A stretch of DNA of 38,628 nucleotides. Origin: Lachnospiraceae bacterium. Its GTDB lineage: Bacteria > Bacillota > Clostridia > Lachnospirales > Lachnospiraceae. The first letter of the stretch is position 1. Each line of letters opens with the position of its first letter. Location: assembly GCA_024695575.1 (NCBI GenBank), contig JAILHY010000190.1, positions 1-38,628 of the forward strand, given 5' to 3'. The position numbers were made by a program, and so were the translations under genes. Below the pieces are notes generated by a model that saw nothing but the letters and a program-made list of their open reading frames with translations, had not been told where the DNA came from and did not search any database. Positions 19,568 through 26,561 of this stretch are shown here, piece by piece.

Positions 19568-19972
19568 TCATATCCCAAATATACCATATTCGTCCTTGTC
19601 CAGGACCTCGCGTACACGCTGGAGCAGATCCTCCCTCGATACGGGCTTGACTATGTAACCCTGAGGATTAAGCTTGAGGCACTGCATAATCTGCTCTCTC
19701 TCGCTGACTGCGGTAAGAAAGATAACAGGCAACTTACGGGATGCCTCTCTCTTGCGTATTATCTCCAACACGTGAGGGCCATCAAATAAAGGCATCATGT
19801 AGTCAAGCAGGATCAGATCAGGAGTATGTTTAACTATATACTCTATAGCCTGCCTTCCGTTGTCCACGATGGCGACCTGGTAGTCATCCATCAGGAACAT
19901 CCTTATGATTTTGAGCATTTCCTTGTCATCATCAACTACAAGTATTGATTTCTTCCTCACGGTTGATCTCAC
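19568..19972 (-). CDS. Single-domain (CheY-like) response regulator
   Basis: A 134-residue receiver domain with no output domain. Acidic residues Asp14 to Asp16, phospho-acceptor Asp57 in LLDYMMP, Thr87 and Lys109 in VKP are all present, so it should be phosphorylated by a histidine kinase that is not in this window. Numbering uses GTG 19972. A second in-frame GTG at 19960 would start the protein at RKKSILVVDDD, is more typical and leaves room for a weak binding site, so it may be the real start. The gene leads a unit with the aminotransferase 6 bp downstream. Its role may be in phosphotransfer or protein-protein control. Confidence 0.88.
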   Translation of the reverse strand: MRSTVRKKSILVVDDDKEMLKIIRMFLMDDYQVAIVDNGRQAIEYIVKHTPDLILLDYMMPLFDGPHVLEIIRKREASRKLPVIFLTAVSEREQIMQCLKLNPQGYIVKPVSREDLLQRVREVLDKDEYGIFGI

Positions 19973-19984
19973 TTTCTATGTCAA

Positions 19985-19990
19985 ACTATA
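19985..19990 (-). promoter_or_regulatory. Possible extended -10 box for the response-regulator gene
   Basis: Minus-strand TGGTATAGT is an extended -10 (TATAGT) that lies just past the upstream terminator. The -35 is poor. The start point would fall about six bases before GTG 19972, or about eighteen before GTG 19960. Confidence 0.35.
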
Positions 19991-20015
19991 CCACAACCCA
20001 CCCTATTTTAGCATG

Positions 20016-20042
20016 AAAAAGGAGGGTGCGCAAGCACCCTCC
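20016..20042 (-). terminator. Rho-independent terminator of the sugar-import operon
   Basis: GGAGGGTGC and GCACCCTCC form a perfect 9-bp stem around a 4-base loop and are followed by TTTTT on the minus strand. It lies 20 bp after the binding-protein stop. Confidence 0.92.
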
Positions 20043-20061
20043 CTCATGACATATTGCCTAA

Positions 20062-21639
20062 TTATTTCTTGTAAAGAGCGTCAAACTGCTTCTGTAATTC
20101 AGCGGTGACGTCTTCGATACCTGCCTGCTTAAGAGCTGCCTGCATCTCAGCAACGATGTCTTCTGCAGCGCCTGTGTACTTGCCGTAAGCGATCTGCTTC
20201 ATATAGTTTCCGAATACTTCGTTACAGTTCTGGATCTTAGCGGAGATACTGTCAACATCGGGAACGAACTGTCCGTAAGGATAGTCGATCTTGATCTTGT
20301 CGTAGTCCTTGTAAAGAGCTTCGATTGCAGGCCAGTTTCTGGTAGCATCCTTAAGCTCAAGGTCATCGTTACGTCCCCACCACCAGCTGGTAGCACCGCC
20401 GACATTGTCGGTATCGGGATTGTAGCTTGCGGGAGTTGTACGATATCCGTTGGAGTCGATTTCGTAAGAAATGCCTTCGATACCGTAGTTGATAAGTCTG
20501 TAGCAATCGGGATCGTTTCTGAGTAAGTCGTAAACCATAAGAGCTCTCTCAGGGTTCTTGGAAGCTGCGGAAACAGCCATAGCACCGTGGGTAATGGAAA
20601 GAGCTACTACGTTGTCGGTTTCTTCACCAAAGTAGAAGAAGCCGCTTTCTGCGTTAGGATCATTGTAAATAGTGTTTGAAGGAGACTTGGAGCAAAGGTC
20701 TGTCCAGGTCTGAGTGTGGTGCTGTTCTGCTGCCACGAGACCCACACGATAGTCATCTCTGTTGGTGGAGGTGGTGTTGTTAAGAACGTCTGTCTTCCAA
20801 ACGCCCATGGTATCCCATTCCTTCATCATCTTAGCGAAGTCAACCATCATCTGGGTGTCGGTGTATGCGGGTGTAACGATGGTGTAAAGGTCATCCTTGG
20901 TGCCGCCCCAAAGAGCTGCAGTACAGATACCGTCAACGGGAACGAACTTGGAGTGTGATGCTACCCAGCCACTTGCCATCTGTACGTTGTGAGTTCCGTC
21001 GGAATCCCATGCAACGTTGATGCCAAGAGCATCTTTGTTATCGGTAACATACTTAAAGTAGGTGGTCATGTCTTCCCAGCTCTTAACGCCGTTTGCAAGA
21101 CCTGCCTTCTTAGCCCAGTCAAGACGATAGATATAACCATGGTTGGTCCACTGAGCATAGTTATCTTCGGGCATCAGATAGATGTCTCCGTCATATTTGC
21201 AGAGTTCCCAGTGATCCTTCGGAACGCTTTCCCATGTCTTGGGAGCATAGGTCTTAAGCATATCCTCGGTAAGGATCTTGAAACCGCCGTTCTTGGCATT
21301 GGGCCAAGCATCAAGCCAGTCGGAAGCAGTACCGATAAGGTCTACGGTACCATCCATTGCTGCGATGTTCATGTTGTAAACAGAAAGATAATCGGTCCAG
21401 CCGATCCAGTAGAACTCAAGCTCAGCATTGCACTTCTCGGTGAGGATCTCGTTAAGCTTCTTGTTCATTTCCTGGAATCTGTCCATAGCCGCACCCTCGG
21501 GCTTGGAACCGGTGAACATGTAAGTGATCTTAACATGTTCTCTTGTGTCAACCTTCTTGGCGCCGCCGCCATTACCACAAGCGGTAAGACCAAGAGCCAT
21601 GGTTGCAGCAAGTAATACTGCTAACAGTTTCTTTTTCAT
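20062..21639 (-). CDS. Lipoprotein sugar-binding protein of an LplABC-type ABC importer
   Basis: A 525-residue extracytoplasmic binding protein. It has a lipoprotein signal (basic start, hydrophobic core, lipobox LTAC with Cys21) and a Gly-rich linker. The mature chain is rich in Trp and Tyr, as expected for an oligosaccharide binder, and resembles the family-1 solute-binding proteins that carry a DUF3502-like C-terminus. It should be anchored outside the membrane and pass sugar to the two permeases encoded upstream. ATG 21639 has AGGAGG upstream. A strong terminator follows. A hairpin before the gene may raise its level relative to the permeases. The sugar is unknown; xylo-oligosaccharides are plausible given the xylanase elsewhere, but this is a guess. 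Confidence 0.92.
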   Translation of the reverse strand: MKKKLLAVLLAATMALGLTACGNGGGAKKVDTREHVKITYMFTGSKPEGAAMDRFQEMNKKLNEILTEKCNAELEFYWIGWTDYLSVYNMNIAAMDGTVDLIGTASDWLDAWPNAKNGGFKILTEDMLKTYAPKTWESVPKDHWELCKYDGDIYLMPEDNYAQWTNHGYIYRLDWAKKAGLANGVKSWEDMTTYFKYVTDNKDALGINVAWDSDGTHNVQMASGWVASHSKFVPVDGICTAALWGGTKDDLYTIVTPAYTDTQMMVDFAKMMKEWDTMGVWKTDVLNNTTSTNRDDYRVGLVAAEQHHTQTWTDLCSKSPSNTIYNDPNAESGFFYFGEETDNVVALSITHGAMAVSAASKNPERALMVYDLLRNDPDCYRLINYGIEGISYEIDSNGYRTTPASYNPDTDNVGGATSWWWGRNDDLELKDATRNWPAIEALYKDYDKIKIDYPYGQFVPDVDSISAKIQNCNEVFGNYMKQIAYGKYTGAAEDIVAEMQAALKQAGIEDVTAELQKQFDALYKK

Positions 21640-21661
21640 AATTTCCTCCTATGTGTTATAT

Positions 21662-21687
21662 GTTATCCCGGTCATCCGGGTAATAAC
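21662..21687 (-). other. Intercistronic hairpin before the binding-protein gene
   Basis: CCCGG and CCGGG with flanking GTTAT and ATAAC arms form a stem of ten pairs with a 2-base bulge and a 4-base loop. No T-run follows. Such hairpins between permease and binding-protein genes often stabilise the downstream message. Confidence 0.4.
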
Positions 21688-21695
21688 CAGATTGA

Positions 21696-22622
21696 TCAAC
21701 CCTTTACGGCACCAACGGTAATACCGCTGATGAAGTATTTCTGCACGAAAGGATAAAGCAAAACAATGGGGCCCGTTGCAAGCATTGCCGTTGCCATCTT
21801 AACCGTGTTTGAAGGGATATCGGTGATGACTACATACTGACCCGCAACCGTATTCTTAAGTGCGTCGGTCTTGTTGACCGTCTCGTAAAGCATGTACTGA
21901 AGAGGCTTAACGTTCACTCTCGAACTTAAGAAAAGTGAAGACTGATACCACTCGTTCCAGTATCCAAGGGCCAAGAACAGACCGATAGTGGCAAGTGCCG
22001 GCTTAAGCATGGGGAGAATGAGCGCCGTAAATATCTTCATGTCTCCGGCTCCGTCGATCTTGCCGGATTCCGTGATCTCATGAGGAATGCTCTTAACGAA
22101 GTTCTTCATGAGGATGATGAGCCAGGGCGACATCATAAGGGGCAAAAGAACGGCAAAGTAGCTGTCCTTAAGCTGATATACCTGAGTCATGATCAGGTAG
22201 TAGGGAGCAAGTCCCGCCGAGAAAAGGCTTGTAAAGTAAATATAAAAAGATATTCCGTTTCTGAAAGGGAAGTCCTTTCTCTGCAGTGCGTAACCGGTCA
22301 TTGAGATAACCGAAAGACCGATGGTGGTGCCCACAAGTGTAAGAATGATGGTTACGATATATGAGCGCCAGATAAGGCCTGTCTTCATAACCGCGCGGTA
22401 AGCTTCCGTGGAGAACTCTCCCGGAATTAGCTGTACACCGTGAAGGTTCAGGTAACTCTCGGACGAAAATGAACTGCCGAGAATTACAAGGAAGGGAAAG
22501 ATACAAGCCAGGGCATACAGCGAAGCCACAAGATATCCGATTCCTCGCACGATAATATCCGAAACGCCAAGCTTTACTTTTGCCGAGCTGGAGACCATGT
22601 CCAAATCTTTATTCTTAGCCAT
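21696..22622 (-). CDS. Carbohydrate ABC transporter permease (LplC/MalG-type)
   Basis: A 308-residue inner-membrane permease with six predicted helices. The EAA loop, which docks the ATPase, is seen in the region HEITESGKIDGAGDMKIFTALILPMLKPAL. The protein fits the LplC/YtcP branch that partners an LplB-type permease. ATG 22622 is preceded by AAGGAGGGATT. It is nine bases from the stop of the other permease and followed by the binding protein. No ATP-binding subunit is encoded in the operon, as is usual for LplABC-like importers that borrow a shared MsmX-type ATPase. Confidence 0.93.
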   Translation of the reverse strand: MAKNKDLDMVSSSAKVKLGVSDIIVRGIGYLVASLYALACIFPFLVILGSSFSSESYLNLHGVQLIPGEFSTEAYRAVMKTGLIWRSYIVTIILTLVGTTIGLSVISMTGYALQRKDFPFRNGISFYIYFTSLFSAGLAPYYLIMTQVYQLKDSYFAVLLPLMMSPWLIILMKNFVKSIPHEITESGKIDGAGDMKIFTALILPMLKPALATIGLFLALGYWNEWYQSSLFLSSRVNVKPLQYMLYETVNKTDALKNTVAGQYVVITDIPSNTVKMATAMLATGPIVLLYPFVQKYFISGITVGAVKG

Positions 22623-22631
22623 AATCCCTCC

Positions 22632-23585
22632 TTAAAACAGCGAATAGTCCGGTTCAATCTTCTTAACGATGTAATTGACCGTCATAACTATTACAAATCC
22701 GATAATTGACTGATAGAATCCAACCGCGGACGCCGTGGAGAAATTAAAGTCCGTCATGGAAGCACGATATACGAAGGTCTCGATAATATCGGTGGTATCG
22801 TAAAGAAGCGGGTTGGTACCGATGATATTGTAGAAGAGACCGAAGTTACCTTTAACGATTCCGCCCAGCGCAAAGAGAAGAAGAATAACGATGGTGGGAC
22901 GAAGGCTCGGCAAAATAATGTAGCGTATCTTCTGGAATGCATTGGCGCCGTCAACACGGGAAGCCTCGATTATCTCGCCGTCAATACCCATGATGGCTGC
23001 AAAATAAACAACCGAGTTGTAACCGCTCTGCTGCCAGAGATAAATGAATATCAATATCACAGGCCAGCAGGTGGGATCCGCATAGGGCTGCCATCTTTCA
23101 AGTCCCATCTTCACAAGGATTGAATTAACAAAACCCGTATCGTAGTTTAAGAAGTTAAATACCAGCACGCCGATAAGAACGTGGGAAATAAAGTAAGGCA
23201 GGAACATCATGGTCTGTGAAACCTTCTTAAAGACCTTGGATCTTATCTCATTAAGAAGGATTGCCATGAATACCGCAAACAGGTTTCCCAGGATAATGAA
23301 GGCGATATTATAAAGGATGGTATTCCTGGTAAGGTTCCAGAGCTTGCCGGACTGAGCCATGAACTCAAAGTTCTGAAGCCCCACAAACTTACTTCCGAAT
23401 ATTCCCTTCTGATAGTTGTACTTAACGAATGCTACCCAGATGCCGGGCAGAGGCACGTAACTGAAAAAGAAAAAGAACAAAATGGCAGGTACGCACATGA
23501 GAGTCAGTGTTTTGTACCGCCACAGCTTTTGAAAGAATCCTTCCTTCTTGCCTGAAGAAACTTGAACAGCGTCTGCTTTTGCCAT
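22632..23585 (-). CDS. Carbohydrate ABC transporter permease (LplB/MalF-type)
   Basis: A permease of about 317 residues, first gene of the importer operon. It has six hydrophobic segments and an EAA loop in EIIEASRVDGANAFQKIRYIILPSLRPTI. The start is set at ATG 23585, because AGAAGGG lies eight bases upstream and the chain then begins MAKADAV; a longer frame to 23678 runs through the promoter and has no ribosome binding site. With its partner it would form the membrane channel for an oligosaccharide or similar solute. It is transcribed from a promoter carrying a cre-like operator. Confidence 0.93.
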   Translation of the reverse strand: MAKADAVQVSSGKKEGFFQKLWRYKTLTLMCVPAILFFFFFSYVPLPGIWVAFVKYNYQKGIFGSKFVGLQNFEFMAQSGKLWNLTRNTILYNIAFIILGNLFAVFMAILLNEIRSKVFKKVSQTMMFLPYFISHVLIGVLVFNFLNYDTGFVNSILVKMGLERWQPYADPTCWPVILIFIYLWQQSGYNSVVYFAAIMGIDGEIIEASRVDGANAFQKIRYIILPSLRPTIVILLLFALGGIVKGNFGLFYNIIGTNPLLYDTTDIIETFVYRASMTDFNFSTASAVGFYQSIIGFVIVMTVNYIVKKIEPDYSLF

Positions 23586-23623
23586 AATCAATACCCTTCT
23601 GCTTTTATTAAATCTTGTGCATA

Positions 23624-23637
23624 TGCAAGCGGTTTCA
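23624..23637 (-). promoter_or_regulatory. CcpA cre-like operator at the sugar-import operon
   Basis: Minus-strand TGAAACCGCTTGCA matches 13 of 14 positions of the cre consensus TGWAANCGNTNWCA. It begins about two bases past the expected transcription start, a position at which CcpA or another LacI-family repressor would block transcription. Confidence 0.55.
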
Positions 23638-23645
23638 CTAATTCT

Positions 23646-23674
23646 ATAATAGGCATTTTGCACAACAAAAGCAA
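23646..23674 (-). promoter_or_regulatory. Predicted promoter of the sugar-import operon
   Basis: Minus-strand TTGCTT (23669-23674) and TATTAT (23646-23651) are 17 bp apart. The start point would fall near 23639, giving a leader of about 55 bases. Confidence 0.6.
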
Positions 23675-23736
23675 ACACTATTTATCGCTTTGTCACATTT
23701 TTGTTAAGAATTCACAGATATGGGGTCTTGTTTTTG

Positions 23737-24567
23737 TTAATAATCCACATATGTAAAGAGCTGATACTCCTTTCCCTCCGCGACGGTCTTATGTTTAAAT
23801 GTAAAACCGCATTTACACAAAACCTTCTCTGATGGGGCGTTACCCTCTGAAACCAGCGCATATACGGGATTAAACCGAAGTTCTTTCATACCGAATTCTG
23901 TTACAGCCTTTACAGCCTCCGTGGCAAGACCCCTGTTCTGCCACTTTCTTCCTATAACAAAGCCGACCTCGACTCCGTTAAATCCGGCCCGGGAAGTCAG
24001 CCCCGCACGCCCTATGATTTCGCCGGTTTCTTTTAAGATCACCGTCCAGATCCCAAATCCCTGGACTGCGTAGACCTTGTCCCTGTATTCTCTGATATAT
24101 TTCTTTTCGCTATCCGCATCGTAAAGAGGATCCGTGTAGTCAGTCATTCCCGGTTCCGCATAGATCTTTACAAAAGAATCCACGTCGCTTTCAACAGTCT
24201 CTCTTATTATAAGGCGCTCTGTCATGAGTATTTCCCAGGGGATATCGTGCATGCGCCTGTATACCCTGTCATAATATGTAAATTCCGCGTTGGCCGGATC
24301 CATCAGGAAATAGGTAGCATCGCACCCGTCCATGTCATTTTCGGAACGGATTACGACTATGGCGTCCCCGCCTTCTTTTCGCATGAGCGCCTGCAATACC
24401 TGATCGTCGGTACAGACTAAGGCTTCAGGATCCATACAGTCCGAAACCGCCATCTTCGCCGCATTTGAAAAAGAAACCTTTACGTTTTCCTTTTTCATCC
24501 TGCGTACAAGGCAGATCCGGTCTTTTATGCAGATTCTTTTTCGCATCACAAAAATGATTCTTTTCAT
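23737..24567 (-). CDS. GNAT-family N-acetyltransferase (RimJ/RimL-like)
   Basis: A 276-residue protein. The C-terminal half (about 115-276) is a GNAT fold of the RimJ/RimL type: LMTERLIIRETVESDVDSF at its start, the acetyl-CoA loop RKWQNRGLATEAVKAV, and a late APSEKVLCKCGF helix. The N-terminal 110 residues form an extra region without a recognised fold. It should transfer an acetyl group to a protein N-terminus, an antibiotic or a small amine; which is not shown. ATG 24567 is preceded by GGGAG seven bases away. It is transcribed alone, divergent from the cyclophilin gene. Confidence 0.88.
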   Translation of the reverse strand: MKRIIFVMRKRICIKDRICLVRRMKKENVKVSFSNAAKMAVSDCMDPEALVCTDDQVLQALMRKEGGDAIVVIRSENDMDGCDATYFLMDPANAEFTYYDRVYRRMHDIPWEILMTERLIIRETVESDVDSFVKIYAEPGMTDYTDPLYDADSEKKYIREYRDKVYAVQGFGIWTVILKETGEIIGRAGLTSRAGFNGVEVGFVIGRKWQNRGLATEAVKAVTEFGMKELRFNPVYALVSEGNAPSEKVLCKCGFTFKHKTVAEGKEYQLFTYVDY

Positions 24568-24595
24568 TTACAATCTCCCGAATCTCTTATATCAT
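24567..24595 (+). promoter_or_regulatory. Predicted promoter of the cyclophilin gene
   Basis: TTTACA (24567-24572) and TATCAT (24590-24595) are 17 bp apart and about 40 bp before the start codon. The -35 overlaps the start of the divergent acetyltransferase gene. Confidence 0.5.
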
Positions 24596-24635
24596 AATCT
24601 ACAGCGATTAACACCATAAGAAAGAAGGAATCATC

Positions 24636-25127
24636 ATGGCAGAACAACCCATAGTTACGATCACCATGGCAGACGGCGGTAAGATAGTACTTGAGCTTTA
24701 CCCCGATATTGCCCCTATTACAGTACAGAACTTTGTGGATCTTGTACAGAAGAAATTCTACGACGGTCTTATATTCCACAGAGTTATCAGAGGATTTATG
24801 ATCCAGGGAGGATGTCCGGAAGGCACAGGAATGGGAGGCCCCGGTTATGAGATCAAGGGAGAATTTGCAAGCAACGGAGTTAAGAACGATCTTAAGCACA
24901 CCGAAGGCGTAATCTCAATGGCAAGAGCTCAGGATCCCGATTCTGCGGGAAGCCAGTTCTTTATCATGCACAAAACTTCCCCTCATCTCGACGGAAGCTA
25001 CGCTGCATTCGGTAAAGTTATCGAAGGAATGGATGTTGTAAACAGGATTGCAGAGACCGCAACGAATTATATGGACAGACCACTTGAACCTCAGGTTATG
25101 AAAACTGTTACGGTGGAGTTCAAATAA
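24636..25127 (+). CDS. Peptidyl-prolyl cis-trans isomerase, cyclophilin type
   Basis: A 163-residue cyclophilin, a compact single domain. The catalytic and binding stretches are FHRVIRGFMIQGG (the Arg of the active site), GSQFFIMH and LDGSYAAFGKV. It speeds Xaa-Pro isomerisation during folding. No signal peptide is seen, so it is cytoplasmic. AAGGA precedes the ATG with six-base spacing, and a good promoter lies upstream. It is a single-gene unit followed by a 264-bp intergenic region with several possible hairpins. Confidence 0.96.
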   Translation: MAEQPIVTITMADGGKIVLELYPDIAPITVQNFVDLVQKKFYDGLIFHRVIRGFMIQGGCPEGTGMGGPGYEIKGEFASNGVKNDLKHTEGVISMARAQDPDSAGSQFFIMHKTSPHLDGSYAAFGKVIEGMDVVNRIAETATNYMDRPLEPQVMKTVTVEFK

Positions 25128-25163
25128 TCGTCCTAAAGGACTCTGTTAACTATCCGATCAGTC

Positions 25164-25195
25164 CCCGTTAATTGGCTGTTGCCTGTATTTACGGG
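25164..25195 (+). other. Possible structured RNA element in the cyclophilin-dagK gap
   Basis: CCCGTTAAT and ATTTACGGG pair with one mismatch, and GGC and GCC within the loop add an inner stem. It is followed by A residues rather than T, so it does not look like a terminator. The function is unknown and it may be chance. Confidence 0.3.
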
Positions 25196-25300
25196 AAAAA
25201 CTCATGTTTACAGTTTGTTCACATTTTGTTTTCGAATCGTTAAACGCGTGCACATTCTTTTTTCATTATTGTGATTTATAGTGTTACCATAGAAAACAAA

Positions 25301-25323
25301 AAAAGCTTACAAGAGTTGCTTTT
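25301..25323 (-). terminator. Possible second terminator downstream of the hprK-dagK operon
   Basis: AAAAGC and GCTTTT form a short stem which, on the minus strand, runs into a T-rich tract (TTTTTTTG then TTTTC). It lies just beyond the stronger hairpin at 25344-25372 and could act as a backup. Confidence 0.4.
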
Positions 25324-25343
25324 ACAAAAACTTTTTCATAATA

Positions 25344-25372
25344 ATGCCGGGTAAGATATTCTTACCCGGCAT
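25344..25372 (-). terminator. Hairpin terminator after the diacylglycerol kinase-like gene
   Basis: ATGCCGGGTAAG and CTTACCCGGCAT form a perfect 12-bp stem with a 5-base loop, about 20 bp after the stop. The minus-strand tail TTATTAT is only moderately T-rich, so it may be a terminator or a 3' stabilising hairpin. Confidence 0.6.
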
Positions 25373-25391
25373 CCTCCCTTTTATAGGACTG

Positions 25392-26273
25392 TTATTTCAC
25401 TGCTATCCGCATTTCGCCTTTCATGTTCCGTATTTCAACGTTTCTTTCTTCGCCGCCGAATTCACCGTCCAAAGTCCAGGAAACAGGTTCCGTAAATTCA
25501 AAGGTGATGTGCTCCGCCTTAAAGGAGTACAGCGCATCCGTAGAGTACTCCCTGTTCATAAGGCCTGTGATTATGGCGTTCATGTCAGCCGGGGTCTTGG
25601 GATTTCGAACCAATGTCACTTCGAAAAGGCCGTCACTTAAATCTACCGCAGGACCTGTTATATTCTTTATCCCGCCAACCGAACTTGAATTGGTGATCAT
25701 TCCGTATATGAAATCATCCTCAATCGTCATGGAATCAGTAGTCACCTTTAAGGATGCGCTCCTGATATCTCCGAGACGCTTCAAAGCTTCCATTATGTAG
25801 GCCGTGTGTCCGAATACGTTCTTAACATTCTGGGGAGTCTCGTAGGAAACCTCAGTAAACGCGCCGAAGGCAGCAACATATACAAAAGGCCGGCCATTAA
25901 ACAAGCCAAGATCACAGTCAAATATGTGATCCGAGACCGAAGCCTTCGCAGCATCCATAACTCTCACGGGAATTCCAAGGGATACGGCAAAATCATTGGT
26001 ACTTCCTGCGGGGATATATCCGATTGGAACCTTGTGCTCCCGCCCGTACATTCCGCTGACCACTTCGTCGAGAGTGCCGTCTCCGCCCGCGCAGATAACA
26101 CGGTCATATCCGTCGTCCATTTCCCGCACGAATCTTACGGCATCTCCGGCAGCGCTTGTTGCCATCACCGTCGTAACATGCCCTAAGGAAGAAAAAAGCT
26201 CGATGATATCACCGAGCCTGTTCTTTACAGTTTCTTTACCCGCTCTGGGGTTAAATATAAAAAGAAGTTTCAT
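25392..26273 (-). CDS. Diacylglycerol/lipid kinase family protein (YegS/BmrU-like)
   Basis: A 293-residue lipid kinase homologue. The DAGK-catalytic motifs NPRAGK (residues 8-13), GGDGTLDEVVSG and GSTNDFA are in order, and LDGEF near the C-terminus matches the second domain's conserved loop. It would use ATP to phosphorylate diacylglycerol or a similar lipid at the inner face of the membrane. The chain starts MKLLFIFNPRAGK, as expected; the ribosome binding site is poor, and the gene begins 16 bp after the Crh-like HPr gene, so it is probably translated through coupling. It is the last gene of the hprK unit. Confidence 0.93.
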   Translation of the reverse strand: MKLLFIFNPRAGKETVKNRLGDIIELFSSLGHVTTVMATSAAGDAVRFVREMDDGYDRVICAGGDGTLDEVVSGMYGREHKVPIGYIPAGSTNDFAVSLGIPVRVMDAAKASVSDHIFDCDLGLFNGRPFVYVAAFGAFTEVSYETPQNVKNVFGHTAYIMEALKRLGDIRSASLKVTTDSMTIEDDFIYGMITNSSSVGGIKNITGPAVDLSDGLFEVTLVRNPKTPADMNAIITGLMNREYSTDALYSFKAEHITFEFTEPVSWTLDGEFGGEERNVEIRNMKGEMRIAVK

Positions 26274-26289
26274 AGTCGAATCTGTCAGT

Positions 26290-26550
26290 TTATGCTTCCT
26301 TGCCGCTTAAAAAACTCTCTATGCCTTCAACTGCTGCCGTTTCGTCAGAGCCGTCTGCGGAAACGGTAACCTTTTCGCCGATATCAAGTCCAAGGCTCAT
26401 CATACCCATGATGCTCTTGGCGTTGACTCTCTTGTCACCGGATTCGATATAAACCGAACTGTCATACTGACTTGCAACCTGAACAAGCATGGCAACGGGT
26501 CTGGCATCCAGGCCGTTAGCCAATCGGATCTCAATATTTCTCTTAGTCAT
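26290..26550 (-). CDS. crh: HPr-family protein with Asp at the His15 site (Crh-like regulator)
   Basis: An 86-residue HPr fold, the normal length. The active-site segment reads NGLDARPVAM, so residue 15, the histidine that takes phosphate from enzyme I, is Asp. Ser46 and its context (NAKSIMGMMSLG) are conserved, so HprK/P could still phosphorylate it. This is the Crh pattern (Bacillus Crh has Gln15): a catabolite co-repressor rather than a sugar carrier. Start ATG 26550 follows AAGGGAG; a TTG at 26565 lacks a site. It sits after whiA as in Bacillus, in the same run as hprK. That it acts with CcpA is inference. The symbol denotes the likely class. Confidence 0.85.
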   Translation of the reverse strand: MTKRNIEIRLANGLDARPVAMLVQVASQYDSSVYIESGDKRVNAKSIMGMMSLGLDIGEKVTVSADGSDETAAVEGIESFLSGKEA

Positions 26551-26561
26551 AATCTCTCCCT

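Noticed and set aside
25235-25250. A second cre-like site in the cyclophilin-dagK gap (AAACGCGTGCACA)
   Set aside because: It fails at several fixed positions of the cre consensus.
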